From positions 1-64,000 of the forward strand of contig JBDRBT010000006.1 in assembly GCA_043822385.1 (NCBI GenBank): DNA of 64,000 nucleotides. The letters run 5' to 3'. The notes under the pieces were generated by a model that was not told the DNA's origin, did no database searches, and worked only from the letters and a program-made list of their open reading frames with translations. The DNA is from JABWCK01 sp043822385. Lineage in GTDB: Archaea; Micrarchaeota; Micrarchaeia; Norongarragalinales; Norongarragalinaceae. Shown one piece after another: positions 10,039 through 18,627 of the stretch; the first letter of the stretch is position 1; the number at the start of each line of letters is the position of its first letter. The position numbers and the translations under genes were made by a program.

Positions 10039-10335
10039 TTATTGTCCAATCATGACTTTCCTTGTTGAAGAAAAGATTCTGTCTTTTTGAGCTAAGTGTT
10101 GTTGATAGAAGTAAGTAGCTAGAAATAATACTAGTACGGCTAGTATTGGCACTATGAATAGCAAGTAAATACCTAGAATCAAGCCGACTATGGCGTAAAA
10201 CCGGTAGCGAATCATTACTTTGTAACCTAGTAAATAGTTTTTCATGTATTCGTACCTAGTAGTCATTCTCATCATTGGCCTAGGCATGTCTGCCATTACG
10301 CCTGAAATTCCTACTCCCTTGTAATCTTGCTCCAT
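10039..10335 (-). CDS. Small membrane protein, fifth gene of a five-gene operon
   Basis: 98 residues. An N-terminal cytoplasmic-looking part carries P-M-M-R-M-T-T-R-Y-E-Y-M, followed by two closely spaced hydrophobic helices and a basic C-terminal tail. The M-R-x-T-T-R-x-x-Y motif is shared with the first gene of the same operon (M-R-V-T-T-R-Q-A-Y-L), indicating paralogy. It starts 11 bases after the preceding gene and is followed by a T-rich run likely to act as terminator on the minus strand. No known family is recognised. Co-transcription with four similar small proteins suggests a hetero-oligomeric membrane complex (inference). Confidence 0.75.
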   Translation of the reverse strand: MEQDYKGVGISGVMADMPRPMMRMTTRYEYMKNYLLGYKVMIRYRFYAIVGLILGIYLLFIVPILAVLVLFLATYFYQQHLAQKDRIFSSTRKVMIGQ

Positions 10336-10346
10336 TTTTTATTACC

Positions 10347-10691
10347 TCATTTACTGTAAACTAATGCTTTACCCTTGAACCACTCAACGCTCCATGCATA
10401 CAAGATGAGCGTTCTTGACCAGAAGAAACCAGCTAAGTAAGCGAATACTGCCGCTAAGTAAATGCTGTAAGTGTACGTAAGCAGTATCGCAATGAACGAG
10501 AGAACTGCGTAAGGATACGCTTTGTATACTGCTCCGAAATTTCCAGTGCTTATACTGTCATTAAACCAATCATACAACAAGTCTCCCCTAGTAATTACTT
10601 TCAATGGGTGTGCTGGCTTGCCGTCTGGATGCTTGTTTTTAGAATCCATGGGCACGAACATTGCTTGAATATTATCTTGCTTCATTTTCAT
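10347..10691 (-). CDS. Small membrane protein, fourth gene of a five-gene operon
   Basis: About 114 residues. Polar N-terminal 45 residues, then V-I-T-R-G-D-L-L-Y-D-W-F, which resembles the T-R-x-x-Y-L element of its neighbours, then two hydrophobic helices and a short basic tail. The ATG at 10691 overlaps the TGA of the preceding gene (ATGA), which is why it is preferred over the methionine at 10700. No known family is recognised. The shared layout of soluble stub, T-R motif and helical hairpin argues that this is a diverged paralogue of the first, second and fifth genes. Confidence 0.72.
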   Translation of the reverse strand: MKMKQDNIQAMFVPMDSKNKHPDGKPAHPLKVITRGDLLYDWFNDSISTGNFGAVYKAYPYAVLSFIAILLTYTYSIYLAAVFAYLAGFFWSRTLILYAWSVEWFKGKALVYSK

Positions 10692-10903
10692 CCAATCCAT
10701 CCTAGTGTTATTAACGCGTAAGCTCCGCTACCTAAAGCAATGGCGTGAACAACGTTGTCCGGTAAAATAAACGACAACTTGTTCATTCCATCCTCGAAAG
10801 TACTGCCTCTATTAAAGATTTTCACTAGGCCCGCGTCTTCAAGTAAAGACATTACTTGTATTACGAGCCCAGAATCTCTCTTGTTTCTTGGTACTTCAGT
10901 CAT
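10688..10903 (-). CDS. Small protein with one membrane helix, third gene of a five-gene operon
   Basis: 71 residues. Differs from its neighbours: a soluble N-terminal half with a possible helical S-L-L-E-D-A-G-L-V segment and one C-terminal hydrophobic helix ending in G-W-I-G. It begins one base after the stop of the second gene and overlaps the fourth by 4 bases, so it is certainly in the same transcript. No family is recognised. As the only member without the T-R-x-x-Y motif, it may play a different part in the presumed complex. Confidence 0.68.
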   Translation of the reverse strand: MTEVPRNKRDSGLVIQVMSLLEDAGLVKIFNRGSTFEDGMNKLSFILPDNVVHAIALGSGAYALITLGWIG

Positions 10904-10904
10904 T

Positions 10905-11252
10905 TCAATCCACCAATACTAAGCTCCTGCTGTCTCCGAACCTTCTGGCAATGTGTCTGTCGAACCAAGCGGTGTCTTGGTAGCGTGCAGCCATTGCTAT
11001 CATTAACAAACCGCCCGGAGGAAAAGCGCCTAGAGTGATTATTCCTAGAACAAAATAAAAAATTGCTTTGAAACTATTTTTGTAACCGTCTTTTTCCCAA
11101 TTAAAGTACTCTTCCAAGTACTTTCCTCTTTTTTGTTGTCTCAAGAACGGAGGCGTGCCTTTGTCTACTTCTACTGTTACCAGCGAGTGTCCTTTAAGTA
11201 AGGCCGCAGTCTCTTGCGTTTCTTGTTTTACTCCTGGAATCATTTCCTTCAT
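10905..11252 (-). CDS. Small membrane protein, second gene of a five-gene operon
   Basis: 115 residues. A soluble N-terminal part of about 40 residues, then K-R-G-K-Y-L-E-E-Y-F, a weak match to the T-R-x-x-Y-L element, two hydrophobic helices separated by a G-A-F-P-P-G-G turn, and a charged tail. It starts 11 bases after the first gene and ends one base before the third. No known family is recognised. Its place in the operon and its topology link it to the first, fourth and fifth genes. Confidence 0.73.
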   Translation of the reverse strand: MKEMIPGVKQETQETAALLKGHSLVTVEVDKGTPPFLRQQKRGKYLEEYFNWEKDGYKNSFKAIFYFVLGIITLGAFPPGGLLMIAMAARYQDTAWFDRHIARRFGDSRSLVLVD

Positions 11253-11263
11253 TTTCTTTTACC

Positions 11264-11635
11264 TCAAGTTCCTTCCAACAATTCCCTGTTTTTAGTAATT
11301 TTGTAAAGGAAGAATGCAGTTCTAGCGTAACCGCCCCAAAACCAGCCAGCTACTAGTGCAGTTGCACCGGCCATTAACGGGTTAACGCTCAATAAAAACA
11401 AGGCTACTATTCCTACAACTACGCCTAAACCTCTTTGAATGTTTAAACTCCGCCAGTTACCTAATTCAAAGTCTAAGTATGCTTGCCTGGTTGTAACGCG
11501 CATTACTGGGTCGCTGTCGTTTGATACTGGCATTAGTATTGGCGTGTTGGTGTATTCTTTTGCTGGGCTTTCGCTAGCGAACTCGCCTTTAATCGCCTTG
11601 TGTTTTAACTCATTCAAACTGGTTTTTTCAATCAT
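11264..11635 (-). CDS. Small membrane protein, first gene of a five-gene operon
   Basis: 123 residues. A soluble N-terminal half ends in P-V-M-R-V-T-T-R-Q-A-Y-L, followed by two hydrophobic helices rich in Gly, Ala and Trp, and a short charged tail. A TATA-like TTTATAATA lies on the minus strand near 11668-11676, so the operon has its own promoter, divergent from the S-layer gene. No known family is recognised. The T-T-R-x-x-Y motif recurs in the fifth gene and in weaker form in the second and fourth. Confidence 0.75.
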   Translation of the reverse strand: MIEKTSLNELKHKAIKGEFASESPAKEYTNTPILMPVSNDSDPVMRVTTRQAYLDFELGNWRSLNIQRGLGVVVGIVALFLLSVNPLMAGATALVAGWFWGGYARTAFFLYKITKNRELLEGT

Positions 11636-11958
11636 TTTCTAACCTATAATATACTACTACAACAAATATTATAAACTTACCGGTAGTAACATTCCTGTAT
11701 AGTATGGTTCTGCCTTTAAGTATTTATAAACTTTACTCTCTGTGTTGATGTCCAAACTCCTTGTCGTCAAGAAACGATGTTATTACGATAGATTTAAAAA
11801 CGACTCAAATCTTATTGGTTGGCACAAAGAACCCAGTTGACAGTATTTTGTATCAAGGTGATGCAATTTGATATTAAAATGCTGAATGAGCTGTAAGTAT
11901 CTGTGTCCATAGGTTTTTTATACAGTTGGCGGGATCTTTTCTCGCCGGAAGTGGTTAC
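11636..11958. promoter_or_regulatory. Divergent regulatory region between the small membrane operon and the S-layer gene
   Basis: 323 bases without a convincing gene. On the minus side a TATA-like box near 11668-11676 serves the small membrane operon. On the plus side a TTTTTTATAC box at 11914-11923 lies 36-45 bases before the chosen S-layer GTG, implying a transcript starting near 11940. A second A/T-rich element (TATTTATAAAC) lies near 11729-11739. The stretch between has no clear repeat. It is one of the longest gene-free stretches in the window and probably carries regulatory sites for both operons. Confidence 0.5.
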
Positions 11959-14613
11959 GTGAGAAGTGCGAACATAAAGCGAATCTCTGCAGTTGCTGCA
12001 GGCGCTGCCATGTTGGGAGCCGCATTTGCGGGTGCAGTTACAGTCGATGAGGCTGGACTGAGCAATTTTGCCTTTTTCTCCGGAAGCGGAGAGCCTAACG
12101 TTAAAATCGTTGTAGGTTCAACGGCAGCCCCATCTGATGCAGTTGCTGCTGCTAACATAGCAGCCATGATCGGTAACATGGCATACACCAGTAAATCAAT
12201 CGAAGTAGACACCAGCGGTTTAACCTGCGAAGGTGGTACTACGAGTGGAACTGGAATAAAAACCGTAAAACTCGAGGTCACGACTCCAGGAGTCAACCCG
12301 AACTTGGCTTATGCATTCCAATCGTACTTGTACGATAACATAGACCAATTCTCGGATTCTACCAGGACGAATGTTGACGCAGAACCGTCATACACTGGTG
12401 ACCCATCAAACACGTCTGATGCGAAAGTAATAACTCAAGACAACACTAACGTCTTGAAACTAAGCAACAACGGCGCTGTCTCTAACTCTAAGAACTTGGC
12501 TATCAAGGAAGAACAAAAAGTATTCTTCTTCAGCAAAGCTCAATACATTGACAGTGATAATTCTGTACAAACTCGCAAGACGAGAATAATGTACCAAGTA
12601 AAATTCGACAATCCAATCCCTGCTTGTTTGAACATAAACAAGAACTACATTGATTGTGAAGCTGCGAATGGCTTAGTCGAAAACAGAGTTAACATCGATT
12701 TCCTTGGAGGAAAATGGGTAATCTCTGATTTCACCATTAACTCTTCTCGTGCATTCGGTTCAGTAAACTTGGCTAAAGAAGCTAGTTACAACGAATTCAT
12801 GAAGATTGGAGACGAAATTGTTGCACCAAACGGTGTGAAAATAAAACTCGTCGATATCTCTGGAGTACCAACTGGTTCTAATTACCAACCTCCAGTGCAA
12901 TTCGATATTTTCGACGCTAACGGAAACAAAATCGATACTGCAACCTTGCAGGAATCAGGTACTTCTGAGTACGATGACAACGGAGTTGTAGTTAAGTTGT
13001 ACAAGGCTTTCACTGGTCTTGGTTCAAGCAACTACGCTAAAGTTGCAATCTGGGCGGATAAAATCTCCTTGAGCAACCTAGCTAAGATTACTTCTTCGAG
13101 CATTCCAACCGGAAGCAACTGGTACTCTGCCTTGCAAAGTCAAAACTACTCGTCTTCAGAAGGTTTAGCAAGAATAAACCTTTACAACACTGTAGACTCG
13201 TATGACTTGAAACCTGGCGAAGCAGTAGAATTGTTGCCTGGAATAAGTGGTTACAAGGTTAACTTCCTTGGATACGGTAACGGCGCTGATGGAAACGCGT
13301 TGGAAACCAATGCATGGGATACTCTAAAGTTCACCATTGAAAAGTCTACTGACAAAGTAGTTGCTGCAAACGGTACTACTGTAAACGGTGACTGGATTGT
13401 AATTCAATCTACGAGAACTAATGCATTCCAATCATCAAGCCTTGGAATAAGCAGTGACCGCGTAATATTCCTAGCACACGGCTACACCGCAGGTAGTGCA
13501 GTAGGATTGAACGACCAGAAGAACGGTTCTATCTTCATTCAAAATACTTCAGGTATTTGGGTGAATACTACCGCTGGAGTTTCTACGACTGCAGTGAGTC
13601 AATCCGGTGTTTGTTTCGATGCAACAAACAATTACACCGTGCATGCTGGAGTAACGTACTACTACAGTTCAACTGAAAGCGCGAACATTACCTTCCACAA
13701 CGCTATTGGTCAAAACGCAACTGCATACAACATTGCATTACCATTAGCTGGACATGGTTGTGTTGACTTGCCGGGCGTAGAAACACCTACAGCTGGTTTG
13801 AACTTGATTGGTAGTGACACTGTGAAGAGCGATTGGGTATTCCACGTTCCTCACTACATTACCGACACTGCTGGCACCATTGCTTTAGCAACGTCGTACA
13901 CGAACGCTTCAACGTTCGCTGCAACCTCCACTACTAACGACATAGCATTCATTTATGATGCTTCAAACAAACAGTGGAGTAACGACGGTTCTTCAACGAC
14001 TGCTGACCAAGTATACTACAGGTCTGCATTCTTGACTAACTGGACTGCTGGAGACAAGGATGGATTCTGGACGTGGCACGGAGACAAGTTTGACGACATT
14101 TCCACGGATCAAGTGGTTCTCAAGTACTCTGACAAGATATTGCACGCCAAATACACTTTGACTGCAGGTGGAACTGAAGCAACGTCTAACAGCGCTTCTG
14201 CTGACTACAAGATCGGTGACGAAGCGTTGAACAGCGACGGTTACAAGGTTATAGTGAAGGACATTGCGTCTGGAACTGCAACTGAGGGTGGTGAAGTCAC
14301 TGGCACTCCCGTGTTAAGTGAAGACACTGCTTTCGTAGTAACCGAGTTGAACACTAAAATGACTCCATTAGTAGTGTTCGACAGGAATGCTGACACGACT
14401 CAACCATTAATCGTGGTTGGTGGTCCACTAGTCAACAGCGTAGCTAACTCAGTATTAGGTGCTAACGGAGTAACCTCTGGAAGCGAAGCATTCGTTAAAG
14501 TCACTGACTCTCAATGGATCTTCGTTGCTGGTTACACTGCAGGCGAAACTACTGACGCAGCCAACTCGTTGATAGCGTGGTTGAACAGCAACAGGGCAAG
14601 CATTACTGGTTAA
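11959..14613 (+). CDS. S-layer protein, methanococcal-type
   Basis: About 884 residues. Exported structural protein forming the surface lattice. The N-terminus, with basic residues then A-V-A-A-G-A-A-M-L-G-A-A-F-A-G-A-V, is a signal peptide like those of Methanococcus S-layer proteins. It is followed by an S-layer N domain with the typical V-V-G-S-x-A-A-P-S-D and A-A-x-I-A stretch. The body is beta-rich, with many N-x-S/T sites. No C-terminal anchor helix or sorting signal is seen. An in-frame TTG at 11926 is rejected as the start because the likely promoter would place transcription after it. Synonymous codon choice (AAC, TAC, TTC) differs strongly from neighbouring genes, as expected for very high expression. 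Confidence 0.9.
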   Translation: MRSANIKRISAVAAGAAMLGAAFAGAVTVDEAGLSNFAFFSGSGEPNVKIVVGSTAAPSDAVAAANIAAMIGNMAYTSKSIEVDTSGLTCEGGTTSGTGIKTVKLEVTTPGVNPNLAYAFQSYLYDNIDQFSDSTRTNVDAEPSYTGDPSNTSDAKVITQDNTNVLKLSNNGAVSNSKNLAIKEEQKVFFFSKAQYIDSDNSVQTRKTRIMYQVKFDNPIPACLNINKNYIDCEAANGLVENRVNIDFLGGKWVISDFTINSSRAFGSVNLAKEASYNEFMKIGDEIVAPNGVKIKLVDISGVPTGSNYQPPVQFDIFDANGNKIDTATLQESGTSEYDDNGVVVKLYKAFTGLGSSNYAKVAIWADKISLSNLAKITSSSIPTGSNWYSALQSQNYSSSEGLARINLYNTVDSYDLKPGEAVELLPGISGYKVNFLGYGNGADGNALETNAWDTLKFTIEKSTDKVVAANGTTVNGDWIVIQSTRTNAFQSSSLGISSDRVIFLAHGYTAGSAVGLNDQKNGSIFIQNTSGIWVNTTAGVSTTAVSQSGVCFDATNNYTVHAGVTYYYSSTESANITFHNAIGQNATAYNIALPLAGHGCVDLPGVETPTAGLNLIGSDTVKSDWVFHVPHYITDTAGTIALATSYTNASTFAATSTTNDIAFIYDASNKQWSNDGSSTTADQVYYRSAFLTNWTAGDKDGFWTWHGDKFDDISTDQVVLKYSDKILHAKYTLTAGGTEATSNSASADYKIGDEALNSDGYKVIVKDIASGTATEGGEVTGTPVLSEDTAFVVTELNTKMTPLVVFDRNADTTQPLIVVGGPLVNSVANSVLGANGVTSGSEAFVKVTDSQWIFVAGYTAGETTDAANSLIAWLNSNRASITG

Positions 14614-14621
14614 GTTTAACT

Positions 14622-14645
14622 AGGAAGTGTTTCTTCCCTTTTTCT
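14622..14645 (+). terminator. Hairpin terminator after the S-layer gene
   Basis: GGAAG (14623-14627), a 5-base loop and CTTCC (14633-14637) form a short stem followed by a T/C-rich run, 10 bases after the S-layer stop. The position suits termination of a very abundant transcript. Confidence 0.6.
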
Positions 14646-14732
14646 CTTTCCTTCTTCTTTTTATTTTATCTTGTGCTTAGAACCGAGTTTTTTTAAGCTA
14701 GTTTATTCATTATTTCTTTTTCTTTTAGGAGA

Positions 14733-15359
14733 GTGTTTTTTGTTTTGAACAAGCAAACTTTTTTGAAGTGGTTTACTGTAGCGTTGATACTTATTTTCGT
14801 GCTTAGTTCTTTCTCGGTTTTGCTTTATTCTGATTCAGGAAATTCAAACAATAACGAGGAAGCGACACCTAGTGTTGCCCCGTCGTTTTCTGCTTCCCAG
14901 TCTGCTGACGGCGTGTTAGTAACGAATTTAACGAATTATTTTTTGGGTTTGTGTAATACTACGGGAAGCATTTCAAGCGAACTTAAATCGATTAATGGAA
15001 CCAGCGGAGTTATTTCTCTTGGTTCGGGGATAGCTTCTTTTTATTTTAACGGAAGCGATTACCTTGAATTAAAAAATTTGTTTTACTCTTGCAGTGGCGA
15101 GTTTTACCAGAGTGCTTTACTTGATTTTACTAAAGAATTGTCTTTCAAGAGTGGTGAGTATTCCTTGTCTTTTCCTTCATCTAACTTGAAGAACGTGCCT
15201 GGTTTTGTTTTTCCCTCGCATGCTTTGAATGATTCTATTAGTGTAGATGCTGTGTTGACTGTTACTGAAGGCCAGGCTACTGGCTTGAAAGTGTTTGAAA
15301 CAAATCCTATAGTGATTGAGGGGGGTTATTCTCTTCCATTGAATTCTACTGAAGGGTGA
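14733..15359 (+). CDS. Membrane-anchored extracellular protein of unknown function
   Basis: About 208 residues. A short N-terminal cytoplasmic part and one hydrophobic helix (about residues 11-32) are followed by an S/N/T-rich linker and a globular extracellular domain with several N-x-S/T sites and two cysteines that may form a disulphide. No family is recognised. The GTG at 14733 is directly next to an AGGAG, so the TTG at 14745 may be the true start. The FKBP isomerase gene begins 7 bases after its stop, so the two are co-transcribed. A TATA-like box near 14688 gives it its own promoter after the S-layer terminator. Confidence 0.7.
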   Translation: MFFVLNKQTFLKWFTVALILIFVLSSFSVLLYSDSGNSNNNEEATPSVAPSFSASQSADGVLVTNLTNYFLGLCNTTGSISSELKSINGTSGVISLGSGIASFYFNGSDYLELKNLFYSCSGEFYQSALLDFTKELSFKSGEYSLSFPSSNLKNVPGFVFPSHALNDSISVDAVLTVTEGQATGLKVFETNPIVIEGGYSLPLNSTEG

Positions 15360-15365
15360 TTTATT

Positions 15366-16028
15366 GTGAATAAGCAGGATTTTATTGAATTAGATTTGAC
15401 TGGTTTTACTGAAGAAAAAGTTTTCGAGACTACGCTAGCTGAGAAAGCTAAAGAAGCAGGTTTTTTTGACGAGAAAACCGTATTCAAGCCTTTAGTTGTT
15501 GTTGCGGGAGTAGGGCAAGTTGTTTCTGGTTTGGATGAAGCTTTGCTTTCTGCTAAAGAAGGCGTGTTGAATAGTGTTGAGTTAACTCCTGACAAGGCGT
15601 TTGGCCAGAGGAATCCGGATTTAATCAAGCTAGTGCCTTCATCTAAGTTTAAGGAACAAGGCATAGAACCTAGGGTTGGTTTAGTAATGAATTTTGATGG
15701 AATGCCAGGCAAGCTTATTAGTGTTGATTCAGGCAGGATTAAGATAGATTTTAATTCACCGTTAGCTGGAAAAACCGTTAAGTACGAGTTTACTGTAAAA
15801 AAAGTTTATTCTACTCCAGCTGAAAAGTTAAGTGGATTGATTTCGAACTTTTTTGCTGAAGGAATTACTAGTTCTCTAGATAGGGATAAAGCAATAGTGC
15901 GTGTTTCTGATTCAGTTGTTAAAGACGCTGGTTTTTTCGACAACAAACTCAGAGCAATCCAGTTGTTGTTGCAGTATGCTGAAGGAATTAAAACCGTAGA
16001 GTTTGTTGAAGATTATTCCTTAAAGTAA
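15366..16028 (+). CDS. FKBP-type peptidyl-prolyl cis-trans isomerase, SlyD-like
   Basis: 220 residues. Assists protein folding by prolyl isomerisation. The N-terminal FKBP domain has the V-V-x-G-V-G-Q-V-V-S-G-L-D-E-A-L motif and is split by an insert-in-flap chaperone domain, recognised by the stretch A-F-G-Q-R-N-P-D. A family-specific C-terminal domain follows, as in archaeal long-type FKBPs. There is no signal peptide, so it is cytoplasmic. It sits 7 bases behind the membrane-anchored protein gene and ends 8 bases inside convergent serS. Confidence 0.92.
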   Translation: MNKQDFIELDLTGFTEEKVFETTLAEKAKEAGFFDEKTVFKPLVVVAGVGQVVSGLDEALLSAKEGVLNSVELTPDKAFGQRNPDLIKLVPSSKFKEQGIEPRVGLVMNFDGMPGKLISVDSGRIKIDFNSPLAGKTVKYEFTVKKVYSTPAEKLSGLISNFFAEGITSSLDRDKAIVRVSDSVVKDAGFFDNKLRAIQLLLQYAEGIKTVEFVEDYSLK

Positions 16029-17303
16029 TTTTTCTTTAAAGTATGGCTGCAGCGCTTTAGGTACTGTTACGCTTCCATCCTTATTTTGATTGTTTTCTAG
16101 TATTGCTCTCAAGACGCGGCTAGTTGCTATTGCAGTGCAGTTTAGTGTGTGAACTAAGTGTTTTTCTTCGTCTTGCGCTCCTTGTTTTCCTAGCCTGTAT
16201 CGAATGTTTAAGCGCGCTGCTTGGTAAAACGTGCAGTTGCTTCCTGAAACGGTTTCAACGTACTTGTTTTCTCTAGGCATCCATACTTCTAAATCGTATT
16301 TTTTTGCTGCTACGTTACCCAAATCGCCAGTGCAAACATTTACGATTCTGTAAGGTAATTCGAGTTTTTGATATAATTCTTCAGCGTTTTTTATTAATTC
16401 CTCATGAATCTTCCAAGAGTCTTCTGGCTTGCTTATTACTACCTGCTCGATTTTGTTGAATTGGTGCATTCTGTTTAATCCTTTGGAGTCTACTCCGTGT
16501 CCACCTATTTCTCGCCTGAAACACGAGCTTACTCCTGCAAGTTTTATGGGTAATTCTTCTTCGTTGATTACTTCGTTTTGAAACATTGCTATTAACGGGT
16601 GTTCGCTTGTTGCAATCAAGTACTCGTCATCTTCATTTATTTTGTACATTACTTGCTCGAAGTCGCTTAAGTCTGTTACTCCCTCGTAAGGCTCGCGACG
16701 CATCATTAATGGGGGCGCGATTAAATCAAATTTCTTTTTCATTAAATAGTCAATAGCAAATTTTTGTAGTGCTAAATCCAAGAGTACTAAGTTTCCTTTC
16801 AGGAAGTTGAATCCTGCGCCTGATATTTTTGCTGCTCGTTCAAAATCTGCGAGTCCAAGTTTTTCAGCTATTTCCTCGTGCGTTTTTAGTTCGAAACCGA
16901 ATTTTTTGGGTTTACCCCACTTGCGTACTTCTTGGTTGTCTGAATCGTCTTTACCGAAAGGAACGCTTTCGTGAAGAACATTAGGTAAATTGAAAATTAT
17001 TGTTTTAGTTTTTTCTTGTAATCCCCTTGCTTTTTCTTCGAGTTCGCGTATTTTTTCAGGTATTTCTTTTGCTTTCTTTATTTGCTTGGACGCGTCTTGT
17101 TTTTCCTTGATTAACGCGTTTATTTCTTGGCTTACTTTGTTTCTTTCAGCTCGTAGTTTTTGTGCTTCACGCAAGTATTCCCAAGCTTCATCGTTTTTTT
17201 TGAGTGCCTCGTCAACGAGTTTTATTTTTTCTTTATCTCCTCGTTTTTTCAGGCTTTCTTTTACTTCGCGAGTGTTTTCTTTCAAGAATTTGAGTGGAAT
17301 CAT
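16020..17303 (-). CDS. serS: Seryl-tRNA synthetase (common type)
   Basis: 427 residues. Charges tRNA-Ser and tRNA-Sec-like substrates. The N-terminal long coiled-coil tRNA-binding arm (about residues 25-105) is followed by a class II core. Motif 2 is F-R-R-E-I-G-G-H-G, and motif 3 lies near R-V-L-R-A-I-L-E-N. It is the widespread type, not the rare methanogen type. It overlaps the upstream translin-family gene by 4 bases (ATGA), so the two form an operon. Confidence 0.96.
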   Translation of the reverse strand: MIPLKFLKENTREVKESLKKRGDKEKIKLVDEALKKNDEAWEYLREAQKLRAERNKVSQEINALIKEKQDASKQIKKAKEIPEKIRELEEKARGLQEKTKTIIFNLPNVLHESVPFGKDDSDNQEVRKWGKPKKFGFELKTHEEIAEKLGLADFERAAKISGAGFNFLKGNLVLLDLALQKFAIDYLMKKKFDLIAPPLMMRREPYEGVTDLSDFEQVMYKINEDDEYLIATSEHPLIAMFQNEVINEEELPIKLAGVSSCFRREIGGHGVDSKGLNRMHQFNKIEQVVISKPEDSWKIHEELIKNAEELYQKLELPYRIVNVCTGDLGNVAAKKYDLEVWMPRENKYVETVSGSNCTFYQAARLNIRYRLGKQGAQDEEKHLVHTLNCTAIATSRVLRAILENNQNKDGSVTVPKALQPYFKEKLL

Positions 17304-17863
17304 GTTTTTAACCTCAACAAGTCGCTCCTCGAAGCTTCAATTATTCCGCGCAAGGAATCTTGTTTTCTCTTCAACTGCCCTACCAAGGACGGCGCGTACT
17401 TCAAGAGCATTAAGTTGTCGTAAATTCTCTCCATTTCTTGAAAGTTTCTTTCAGCTGTTTTTTCGTCATTGTTTTTTAACGCAATAAGCATTGCTCGCCT
17501 TAATTCCCCAACGCAATCGCTTAATCCTGCGAGCCAGACTACGTGGTTTACGTTTAATTCTTGGTATGATGGTACTTCTTTTTTGTTTAAAATCGCTAGC
17601 AAGCAGTGTATTTCAACGAATTCTTGCAGTGCGCCTGCAGCAATGTTTTTGAATTCACTTATTTCTTTTAATTGTCTTACTTTTTTTTCTAGTTCCCTCG
17701 TGGTTTTAACGCATTCTTTAAGCTCGTTTAAGTGTATTTCTCTTATTCCTTTAGCGCTTAATCGTACTATTTCTCTTTGTAGTGCTAGTGCCTTGTCTTG
17801 TTTTTTTTCTAGTTCCCTTAATTTAAAATCTAGTTTTTTTATTGTTTCTTCTAGCTTTGCCAT
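17300..17863 (-). CDS. Translin family protein
   Basis: About 187 residues, all helical. The C-terminal half matches the translin pattern: A-G-A-L-Q-E-F-V-E-I-H-C-L-L, then W-L-A-G-L-S-D-C-V-G-E-L-R-R-A and R-I-Y-D-N-L-M-L-L. Translins are single-stranded nucleic acid binding proteins that form octameric rings. Archaeal members may act in RNA processing. The ATG at 17863 is preferred because a TTAATTAAAAAG box sits about 27 bases upstream, but an in-frame TTG at 17905 could also start it. It is followed without a gap by serS. Confidence 0.82.
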   Translation of the reverse strand: MAKLEETIKKLDFKLRELEKKQDKALALQREIVRLSAKGIREIHLNELKECVKTTRELEKKVRQLKEISEFKNIAAGALQEFVEIHCLLAILNKKEVPSYQELNVNHVVWLAGLSDCVGELRRAMLIALKNNDEKTAERNFQEMERIYDNLMLLKYAPSLVGQLKRKQDSLRGIIEASRSDLLRLKT

Positions 17864-17943
17864 TAAAATATATTCGTTAGCAAGCTTTTTAATTAACGCC
17901 GACAATATTAGTATCTAATTATCGTTTTTTGGAGGGGTTAGTG

Positions 17944-18627
17944 TTGACTACTGTTTTTTCTCTTGGGGGCTCTCTTTTGTTTAAAGAAGGCAAGTTGGAT
18001 GTAGAATTCTTTAAAGCTATTGCGGATTTGTTTAAGGAATTTTCTAGGAAAGAAAAAATTTTTGTTTGCGTTGGGGGTGGTTATTGTTCTCGTTTGTACG
18101 CTACGGGTGTTAGAGAAATTTCGGGTAACGAGTTTTTAGCTGATGAAGCAGCTATTTTAGCTACCCGCAGTAACGCTTTTGCTTTGATTGCAGCTATTGG
18201 TGTTAAGGCTTACGCTCGTCCGGTGACTGATTTTAACGAAGCGAAAATAGCTTTGGATTCAGGTTTGATTGGTGTTGGAGCTGGAATTATTCCCGGTATT
18301 ACTACTGATGCTGACGCGTCAATGTTTGCTGAGCGTCTTGGCGCGAAGCGTTTGATTAACTTAAGTACTTCTGCGGTTTATTGTTCTGACCCGAAGAAGA
18401 ATCCGAAAGCTAAAAAGTTTGATTCAATGACTCACGTTCAACTCGCTCAGTTGGCGTTAGAACAAGATAATCGCAATGCGAAAAGCGGTTTTATTTTCGA
18501 TATTTTGGCTTGCAAGCTTTGTAAGCGTTCTAATATCGAAATAGTGTTCATTGAAGGCCAGGATTTGAAGCAAGTGAAAGCTGCTTTCAATAACGAAAAG
18601 CACAATGGAACTATTGTTCGGAACTAG
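17944..18627 (+). CDS. pyrH: Uridylate kinase (UMP kinase), archaeal type
   Basis: About 227 residues. Phosphorylates UMP to UDP, feeding pyrimidine nucleotide supply together with CTP synthase. Amino acid kinase fold: S-L-G-G-S-L near the start, V-G-G-G-Y at about residue 45, and L-S-T-S-A-V-Y-x-x-D-P in the nucleotide site. The TTG at 17944 is chosen because a strong GGAGGGG lies 6 bases before it; a GTG at 17941 is also possible. It converges with ppsA, overlapping its end by 17 bases. Confidence 0.92.
   Translation: MTTVFSLGGSLLFKEGKLDVEFFKAIADLFKEFSRKEKIFVCVGGGYCSRLYATGVREISGNEFLADEAAILATRSNAFALIAAIGVKAYARPVTDFNEAKIALDSGLIGVGAGIIPGITTDADASMFAERLGAKRLINLSTSAVYCSDPKKNPKAKKFDSMTHVQLAQLALEQDNRNAKSGFIFDILACKLCKRSNIEIVFIEGQDLKQVKAAFNNEKHNGTIVRN

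Noticed and set aside
11860..11905. Possible C/D box RNA before the S-layer gene (GTGATGC and CTGA)
   Set aside because: The C box lacks the final A, no C' or D' boxes with proper spacing are present.
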